Shown here in pieces: positions 1 to 5,494 of a stretch of DNA of 9,425 bases (position 1 is the stretch's first letter; every line of letters begins with the position of its first letter). The notes below the pieces were generated by a model. The model was given only the letters and a program-made list of their open reading frames with translations, was not told the origin of the DNA and made no database searches. The stretch is from contig JACZXC010000087.1 in NCBI GenBank assembly GCA_022571825.1, positions 1 to 9,425 of the forward strand. The letters run 5' to 3'. Source of the DNA: Myxococcales bacterium (GTDB lineage Bacteria > Myxococcota_A > UBA9160 > SMWR01). The position numbers and the translations under genes were made by a program.

Positions 1-144
1 GCCTGTCGGGTTGACCGGCCGTGGGCCTGTCGGGTTGACCGGCCGTGGGCCTGTCGGGTTGACCGGCCGTGGGCCTGTCGGGTTGACCGGCCGTGGGCCT
101 GTCGGGTTGACCGGCCATCGGCCTGCCGGTCACCGGGCTGACCC
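1..144. repeat. 24-bp tandem repeat array, truncated at left edge
   Basis: Five consecutive 24-bp units begin at 1, 25, 49, 73 and 97. The first four are identical. The fifth differs at two positions near its end (ATCG in place of GTGG). A strongly degenerate sixth unit can be followed to about 144. Each unit starts GCCTGTCGGG, continues TTGACCGGCC and ends in GTGG. Because 24 is a multiple of three, the array is open in five of six frames; in the glcD frame each unit reads as an eight-residue TGRGPVGL repeat. The array starts at the first base of the window, so its full length and left neighbour are unknown. TTGACC, a -35-like hexamer, recurs at 11, 35, 59, 83 and 107. Function is unknown; a minisatellite upstream of the operon is the simplest reading. 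Confidence 0.95.
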
Positions 145-167
145 TCACGCGCGGAACGTCATACAAT
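138..167 (+). promoter_or_regulatory. Possible sigma-70-type promoter for the glc operon
   Basis: CTGACC at 138-143 (4 of 6 against TTGACA) and TACAAT at 162-167 (5 of 6 against TATAAT) are separated by 18 bp. Transcription would begin near 174, only about five bases before the glcD ATG at 179, giving a leaderless or nearly leaderless mRNA. That agrees with the lack of a Shine-Dalgarno sequence before this ATG. The short AT-rich patch is conspicuous in an otherwise GC-rich region. This is pattern matching only: the promoter consensus of this organism is not known and the true promoter could lie further upstream. Confidence 0.35.
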
Positions 168-178
168 CGGCTCTCGGA

Positions 179-1618
179 ATGCCGGTCCTGATCGAAGCGC
201 TTTCATCAATCGTCGGCGGCGCAGGCTGTCTGAGCCGACCGGAGGAGCTCCTCGTCTACGAGTGCGACGGTCTGACGCTCCACTCGGCGAAGCCCACCGC
301 CGTGGTGTTCCCGCACAGCACGGGTGACGTCGCTCGGATCGTCGAAGTCTGCCGGCGCTTCGCCACGCCCTTCGTGGCTCGGGGCGCGGGGACCGGACTC
401 TCCGGGGGCGCCATCGCGAACGAGGGCGCCGTCATCATCGAATGTTCGCGGATGGATCGCATCCTCCAGGTGAACGTCGAAGATCGCTACGCGGTGGTCG
501 AGCCCGGCGTCGTGAACGCAGACTTGTCGAAGGCCTCTCGCCCCCATGGCCTCTTCTACGCGCCGGACCCGTCCAGTCAGTTCACCTGCACCATCGGCGG
601 CAACATCGCCGAGAACGCCGGCGGTCCGCATACGCTCAAGTACGGGACCACGACCAACCACGTTCTGGCTCTCGAACTCGTGCTGCCCAATGCGGAGGTG
701 ATTCGACTGGGTTCGCCAACGGGCTGGAGCTCGGGCTACGACCTGGTGGGTGCGGTCGTCGGCTCCGAGGGCACGCTGGGAATCGTTACCGAGGCCACGG
801 TTCGCCTGGAGGCGCTTCCCGAGAAGGTGGAGACCCTGCTCGCGATCTTCCCGGACATCGTGGCGGCTTGTCGCACGGTGGGCGATATCATCCAGTCGGG
901 CCTCGTGCCTGCTGCCCTCGAGATCATCGATCGCCGCACGATCGCCGCCATCGAGGCGAGTGTCTACGCCGCAGGACTTCCTCTCGACGCGGAAGCGGTG
1001 CTGCTGATCGAGCTGGACGGCCCCGCGGTGGAGCTCGCCCCCCAGGTGGAGCGGGTCGCGGCGATGGCCCGGCGCCAGGGAGCGACGGGGGTCGACGTCG
1101 CTCAGGACGACGCCGAGCGCGAGCGGTTCTGGCGGGCACGCAAGGGTGCGTTTGGCGCCATGGGGCGGCTGGCGCCGGATCTGTACGTCCACGACGCCGT
1201 CGTTCCCCGCTCACGGTTGCCGGAGGTGGTGGCGGCGGTGTGCGCGATCGGGGACCGGTACGGCCTCAAGCTCTCGAACGTGTTCCACGCCGGTGACGGC
1301 AATCTACACCCCAACATTTCCTTCGATCGCCGCGACCCGGACGAGCTCGAGCGGGTGATGGCCGCCGGAGCCGAGATTCTCGAGACCTGCGTCCGGGCCG
1401 GGGGGGTCATCACCGGCGAGCACGGGATCGGCACCGAGAAGCGAGATTTCATGGGTCTGATGTTCACGGAGTTTGATCTCGGCGCGATGAGTCGCCTGCG
1501 GGCCGCCTTCGATCCCGATGGCGTATGCAACCCGGGGAAGATCTTTCCGACGACCCGATTCTGCGTCGAATCCAATCCCAAGGCCCGCGGCTATGATCGC
1601 GTTCGTTTCGAGGCATGA
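179..1618 (+). CDS. glcD: Glycolate oxidase FAD-binding subunit GlcD
   Basis: This is the catalytic flavoprotein subunit of glycolate oxidase, which oxidises glycolate (often also D-lactate) to glyoxylate. From ATG 179 it is 479 residues, close to the roughly 500 of E. coli GlcD. An FAD-binding type-4 (PCMH/VAO-like) domain spans about 35-175, with the PP-loop RGAGTGLSGGA at 68-78, APDPSSQ at 128-134, IGGNIAENAGG at 139-149 and GSEGTLGIVTE at 195-205. The FAD-oxidase C-terminal domain follows from about 213, with HAGDGNLHP at 370-378, GEHGIG at 413-418 and FDPDGVCNPGK at 444-454. The frame is open leftward to a TTG at 11 through the repeats, but residues before ATG 179 are only repeat translation and GlcD homology starts after it, so ATG 179 is preferred. 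No clear ribosome site precedes it. The last four bases overlap the glcE start. Identity rests on full-length resemblance to GlcD and on the glcE-glcF neighbours; a D-lactate-preferring relative cannot be excluded. Confidence 0.95.
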   Translation: MPVLIEALSSIVGGAGCLSRPEELLVYECDGLTLHSAKPTAVVFPHSTGDVARIVEVCRRFATPFVARGAGTGLSGGAIANEGAVIIECSRMDRILQVNVEDRYAVVEPGVVNADLSKASRPHGLFYAPDPSSQFTCTIGGNIAENAGGPHTLKYGTTTNHVLALELVLPNAEVIRLGSPTGWSSGYDLVGAVVGSEGTLGIVTEATVRLEALPEKVETLLAIFPDIVAACRTVGDIIQSGLVPAALEIIDRRTIAAIEASVYAAGLPLDAEAVLLIELDGPAVELAPQVERVAAMARRQGATGVDVAQDDAERERFWRARKGAFGAMGRLAPDLYVHDAVVPRSRLPEVVAAVCAIGDRYGLKLSNVFHAGDGNLHPNISFDRRDPDELERVMAAGAEILETCVRAGGVITGEHGIGTEKRDFMGLMFTEFDLGAMSRLRAAFDPDGVCNPGKIFPTTRFCVESNPKARGYDRVRFEA

Positions 1619-2865
1619 TTGCCCGCGAGATTCTGGATCGGTTCGCATCCATCATCGGCGAAGATGGGTTCGAGGAGCACGAGCCGGTGGATGTCGGGGG
1701 CAAATCCCTCGCTGTCACGCTCCGGCCCGGCGATGGGGATGCCCTGGCCCGATGCCTCGATGCCCTGAGCGCCTGCGGGATGTCCGCTCTGGTCCGGGGC
1801 GGAGGCAATCGTCTGGGCGTTGGGAATCTCCTCAACCGCTGCGATGCCTTTCTCTCGACCGAGCGGCTGAGCGGCGTGGATGAGTTCGAACCCGAGGAAG
1901 GGGTCTGTCATGTGCGTGCGGGAACGCGGCTCGACGACGCGCGCGAGGTCGTCCGCTCCGACGGGTGGGAGTTTCCGCTGGATGCCCCCGGCGACACCGC
2001 CACCTGCGGCGGGGTGATTGCGGCGGCCGCCGTGGGTCCGCGGGCGCACGGTTTCGGACGGCCGCGCGACCTGGTCCTGGGGCTCGAGGTGGTCCTCGCT
2101 ACCGGCGAGCGCACGCGCTGCGGCGGGCGTGTCGTCAAGAACGTGACGGGATACGACTTGAACAAGCTGTACACGGGTTCCTTCGGCAGCCTGGGCGTGA
2201 TCGAGGGGGCGTGGCTGCGCCTGCGTCCGCTTCCGGAGCGGACGTCGGTCTTTCGCGCAGAGGGGTCGACTCTCGATGGCATCTGCGAGCGCGGACTGGC
2301 TGCGGCGCGACGCTCGTCGGCGCGAGCCGTCGCCATCGCTGTCGAAGCGCGCGGATCCGAGCGAGAGGTCCAGCTCGTCGTCGAGCTGGCCGGCGATGCC
2401 GCGAGTGTCGAGAGAGACGCCGTCTGGCTTCGGGAGCAGGGACCGGTGACGCAGGTCGAGGCCGTGGCTCTGGAACGGATCCGCGAGCGGCAAGAGCGCG
2501 CGACCACGCCCTCCGGACTCCGCTTTCGAATCGACGTGCTTCCATCCCGGATGGAGACCGCGTTGGCCCGGCTCTGTGAGCGCTGCACCGGCGTTTTGGT
2601 GTATCCGGGACTGGGACTCCTGTACGCCGAGCTGGACCCCGTCCGCACCGAACCGCTCGATCCGGAGATGAGCTTTCGCTTCATCGAGGGCGTCGCCCGC
2701 GAGGTCGGGGGCAGGTGGGTCTGCGAGCGGGCGCCGGCGTCGGCGAAGGCCAAACGCGACGTCTTCGATGCCTCTCCCCAGACGCTCGCCCTGTCGAGGG
2801 AACTGAAGAAGCGCTTCGACCCGGGCGGAGTCCTCAACCCGGGACGCTTCGCGGGAAGGATTTGA
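1615..2865 (+). CDS. glcE: Glycolate oxidase FAD-binding subunit GlcE
   Basis: This is the second flavin-type subunit of glycolate oxidase, a shorter and diverged relative of GlcD needed for an active GlcDEF complex. The protein has 416 residues, longer than the roughly 350 of E. coli GlcE. The N-terminal FAD-binding fold shows RGGGNRLGVG at 61-70, a CGGVIAAAAVGPRAHGFG stretch at 131-148, and the GlcE hallmark VKNVTGYDLNKLYTGSFG at 174-191 followed by SLGVIEGAWLRLRPLPE. The C-terminus ends in RFDPGGVLNPGRFAG, the closing motif shared with GlcD-type proteins. The ATG lies inside the glcD stop (ATGA), with only a GAGG one base upstream, so translation is probably coupled to glcD. The stop abuts the glcF ATG with no spacer. 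The middle section (about 210-390) is less conserved and I cannot assign individual residues there. Confidence 0.93.
   Translation: MIAREILDRFASIIGEDGFEEHEPVDVGGKSLAVTLRPGDGDALARCLDALSACGMSALVRGGGNRLGVGNLLNRCDAFLSTERLSGVDEFEPEEGVCHVRAGTRLDDAREVVRSDGWEFPLDAPGDTATCGGVIAAAAVGPRAHGFGRPRDLVLGLEVVLATGERTRCGGRVVKNVTGYDLNKLYTGSFGSLGVIEGAWLRLRPLPERTSVFRAEGSTLDGICERGLAAARRSSARAVAIAVEARGSEREVQLVVELAGDAASVERDAVWLREQGPVTQVEAVALERIRERQERATTPSGLRFRIDVLPSRMETALARLCERCTGVLVYPGLGLLYAELDPVRTEPLDPEMSFRFIEGVAREVGGRWVCERAPASAKAKRDVFDASPQTLALSRELKKRFDPGGVLNPGRFAGRI
2853..2860 (+). promoter_or_regulatory. Shine-Dalgarno sequence for glcF
   Basis: GGGAAGGA lies five bases before the glcF ATG (2866), inside the last codons of glcE. 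It is the strongest ribosome-binding site seen in the window and fixes the glcF start at the base right after the glcE stop. Confidence 0.75.
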
Positions 2866-4161
2866 ATGGAGCCCTTGCCCCCGGAAACCGGCGAACGTTG
2901 GCGGGAGATCCACGCCCTATCCCTGGATTGTGTCCACTGCGGCCTTTGCCTCCCCACCTGTCCGACCTACCGCGAGACCGGGAGCGAGATCTCGTCTCCA
3001 CGCGGACGCATCTATCTCCTGCGCAGCGTGGCAGAGGGGCGGATCCCCCTGTCCGAGGTCGTTAGCGACGAAGCCTATCTCTGCCTGGGCTGCCGCGCCT
3101 GCGAAACGGCGTGCCCGTCGGGGGTTCGTTTCGGCTCGATGTTGGAGCATGCCCGCGCCGAAGTGGAGACGGCGAACCTGCGTGCGGGAACGGCGAAGCG
3201 CATCGAGCGGTTTGCTCTTCGCAGCCTCCTGCCCCACCGGCGCCGGCTTCGGTTCGTCGTCAGCGTCCTCGCCGTGGTGCAGAGACTTCGCCTCGACCGG
3301 ATGCTGCTGCCCCTGCTTCCGCGACGTCTGCGGGAACTTCACCCGCTGCTTCCAAAGGTGCCCCCGAGGCGCGACCGGCGTCGCCCCCGGAAACTGGTGC
3401 GCGGATGGGGCGATCGGCGCGGGCGGGTCGGCTTTCTCGTCGGTTGCATCGCATCGGAGCTCTTCGGCCATGTAAACGCAGCGACGGTCAGGGTCCTCGC
3501 CTGTAATGGGTTCGACGTGGTCGTTCCTCGCAGCCAGGGGTGCTGCGGTGCGCTCCACGCTCACGCCGGAGATCTGAGGGGTGCGTCCGAGCTCGCGCGC
3601 CGCAACATCGCGGCCTTCGCCGAAGCCGAGGTCGACGCGATCGTCGTCAATTCCGCCGGCTGCGGCGCGGCCATGCGCGATGCGGGTCGCTGGCTGCCGG
3701 GGGAAGGGGAAGCCTTCGCGGCGAAGGTGCGCGACGTAGCGGAGTTCCTCGACGCGGCGGGCCTGCGGCCCCCCGATACACCGATCGACGCACGCGTGTG
3801 CTACGACGACCCCTGCCATCTCGTGCACGGGCAACGGGTGGCGGAGGCGCCGCGCAACCTCCTCCGTCAGATCCCCGGGCTCAAGCTCCAGCCTCACGAC
3901 GATCCGGAGGGCTGTTGCGGCGCCGCTGGAATCTATAATCTCACCCATCCGGAGATGTCGCGGGCCGTGCTCGAGCGAAAGATGCGCAGCCTGGCCGCGG
4001 CCGATCCCGATATCATCGCCACCGGCAATCCCGGCTGCCTGATGCAGATCGGCGCCGGTGTGGCGCGGCTCGGATTGCGCGCCCGGGTGGTACACCCCAT
4101 CGAGCTTCTCGACGAATCCTACTTTCCCCCGGGCCGTCCGCTGCCGGCAGGGGGACGCTGA
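2866..4161 (+). CDS. glcF: Glycolate oxidase iron-sulfur subunit GlcF
   Basis: This is the electron-transfer subunit of glycolate oxidase, which carries electrons from the GlcD flavin toward membrane quinones. It has 431 residues (E. coli GlcF about 407). Two ferredoxin-like 4Fe-4S motifs lie near the N-terminus: CVHCGLCLPTCP (Cys22, 25, 28, 32) and CLGCRACETACP (Cys73, 76, 79, 83). Between them is the typical SSPRGRIYLLRSVAEG. A basic, proline-rich linker (about 121-188) leads to two cysteine-rich CCG domains. The first has Cys194, CCG at 226-228 and NSAGCG around Cys266. The second has CYDDPCHL (Cys312, Cys317), CCG at 350-352 and GNPGC (Cys391). All expected cluster ligands seem to be present, so the subunit looks functional. 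It follows glcE without a gap and is followed 7 bp later by a membrane protein gene. Confidence 0.95.
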   Translation: MEPLPPETGERWREIHALSLDCVHCGLCLPTCPTYRETGSEISSPRGRIYLLRSVAEGRIPLSEVVSDEAYLCLGCRACETACPSGVRFGSMLEHARAEVETANLRAGTAKRIERFALRSLLPHRRRLRFVVSVLAVVQRLRLDRMLLPLLPRRLRELHPLLPKVPPRRDRRRPRKLVRGWGDRRGRVGFLVGCIASELFGHVNAATVRVLACNGFDVVVPRSQGCCGALHAHAGDLRGASELARRNIAAFAEAEVDAIVVNSAGCGAAMRDAGRWLPGEGEAFAAKVRDVAEFLDAAGLRPPDTPIDARVCYDDPCHLVHGQRVAEAPRNLLRQIPGLKLQPHDDPEGCCGAAGIYNLTHPEMSRAVLERKMRSLAAADPDIIATGNPGCLMQIGAGVARLGLRARVVHPIELLDESYFPPGRPLPAGGR

Positions 4162-4168
4162 GCCTCCG

Positions 4169-5494
4169 GTGCATGGGTTGCGGCTACACCGACGGTTGGC
4201 CGCGTTCCTCCTGATCAACGCGGTCGCGCTCAACCTGGGGCTGGCGTGGGCAGACTCCAGTGCGACCGGGCTGCGGTCGAAGCGACCGACCTCGTTGCAC
4301 TTCAGTCTGGACTATCTGCGGCGGGTCGCGGGCAGCGACTCGTGGACCCCGATGCGCCGGGCCCTGGCGTATCTGCACGAGCCCCATGCCACGCCGCTCT
4401 ACTCCGAGCTGTTCTTCCGGCAAGGCGTCAAGTTCCAGTACGCGCCGACCAGCCTGCTCCTGCTAGAGCCGCTTCGCCGGGTTCCCGGACTCAGCACCGA
4501 CGCATCCTTGAATTTCCTGTCGTGGCTGGCCGTCGCGGGGACCGCGCTATGGACCGCCCGAATTCTCTCGCTGGGTCTCTCGCGGGTGGCGCGGGCAGCG
4601 CGTCCGGCCGGCCGGGCCCCCCGGGCGACGCGCATCGCGGAGACACTGCTCGCGGTCGGATTCACCCTCAGCTTCTATCCGATCGTTCGGGGGTTCCACA
4701 TCGGGCAAATTCAGACCTGGATCAACCTGCTGCTGGCGGCGTTGATCTGGACCTGGATGACGGACCGCAAGCGCGCCAGCGGCGCCCTCGCCGGTCTCGT
4801 CTGCGCCATCAAGCCCACCTTGTCCTTGCTGCTGATCTGGGGGCTCCTGCGGAAGCAGTGGCGTTTCGCCACAGGCTGGGCGTTGGTGGTGCTGCCCATC
4901 GCGGGGCTTTCTCTCGGAGCCTACGGGTTGGCCAATCACGTCGACTACGTGTCGGTGCTCGCGTTCATCGGTCGGCACGGAGAGAGCTTTCACCAGAACC
5001 AGTCCATGAACGGTCTGTTGCATCGGCTGTTCTTCAACGGCAACAACCTGGTCTGGAATGCCAAACACTTTGCTCCCTATCACCCCGTCGTCCATGCCGG
5101 AACCGTGATCTCATCGCTGGCGCTGGTGGGTGGCGCTCTTTTCATCCCTCGGCGCGAGCACGCCGGAGCGACCCTCGCGGATCTTCTGATCGCGGTGATG
5201 AGCTTCACCCTCGCCGCTCCCATCGTCTGGGATCACCACTACGGAATCGCGCTCCCGATCTTTGCCTTCGCGCTTCCGGCGACCCTCGGTGTCACCGATC
5301 GGAACTCGATGTGGCACGGTCTCGGCCTGCTCGGCGCGGGCTTCGTTCTGCTCAGCACCAAGTTCCCAATGGCCGACCTCGCCGCCGACACGCCGGTGAA
5401 TTTCCTCCAGTCCTATCTTTTCTTCGGGGCCCTGCTGCTGCTGTGGCAGCTCTACCGGCTTCGGCACGATCCCCACCGTCCCGACTACTTGTAG
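4169..5494 (+). CDS. GT87/DUF2029-type polytopic membrane glycosyltransferase
   Basis: This is an integral membrane protein of 441 residues from GTG 4169. It resembles the GT-C fold family GT87 (DUF2029), whose studied members are polyprenyl-phosphate-mannose-dependent mannosyltransferases. Hydrophobic segments can be seen at about 10-28, 112-135, 157-172, 183-197, 204-226, 237-254, 311-326, 336-354, 358-373, 384-396 and 415-427, so roughly 9-11 membrane helices. Family-like landmarks are KFQYAPTSLLLLEPL (88-102), GQIQTWINLLLAALIW (179-194), LAGLVCAIKPTLSLLLIW (207-224), HQNQSMNGLLHRLF (275-288) and PIVWDHHYGIALP (351-363). The frame is open from 4058 inside glcF, but that ATG would give a 104-bp overlap. 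GTG 4169 lies 7 bp after the glcF stop and just before the first membrane segment; a purine-rich AGGGGGA sits 13 bp before it, a rather long spacing. TTG 4178 is the alternative start. Donor, acceptor and product are unknown. Its last 10 bp overlap the end of the opposing lipoprotein gene. Confidence 0.8.
   Translation: MHGLRLHRRLAAFLLINAVALNLGLAWADSSATGLRSKRPTSLHFSLDYLRRVAGSDSWTPMRRALAYLHEPHATPLYSELFFRQGVKFQYAPTSLLLLEPLRRVPGLSTDASLNFLSWLAVAGTALWTARILSLGLSRVARAARPAGRAPRATRIAETLLAVGFTLSFYPIVRGFHIGQIQTWINLLLAALIWTWMTDRKRASGALAGLVCAIKPTLSLLLIWGLLRKQWRFATGWALVVLPIAGLSLGAYGLANHVDYVSVLAFIGRHGESFHQNQSMNGLLHRLFFNGNNLVWNAKHFAPYHPVVHAGTVISSLALVGGALFIPRREHAGATLADLLIAVMSFTLAAPIVWDHHYGIALPIFAFALPATLGVTDRNSMWHGLGLLGAGFVLLSTKFPMADLAADTPVNFLQSYLFFGALLLLWQLYRLRHDPHRPDYL

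Noticed and set aside
1..120. CRISPR array
   Set aside because: The 24-bp units are directly contiguous with no unique spacers between them, so this is a simple tandem repeat.
11..178. N-terminal extension of GlcD from TTG 11 with TGRGPVGL repeats
   Set aside because: The extra 56 residues are mainly a translation of the 24-bp DNA repeat; GlcD similarity starts only after ATG 179, and that start gives the usual family length.
1591..2913. 440-codon minus-strand open frame opposite glcE
   Set aside because: It mirrors a gene with clear homology; the composition (Arg, Pro, His, Gly) is that of an antisense shadow and no motif is seen.
2917..4233. 438-codon minus-strand open frame opposite glcF
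   Set aside because: It is antisense to a gene with all iron-sulfur motifs intact; no independent start signal or domain is visible.
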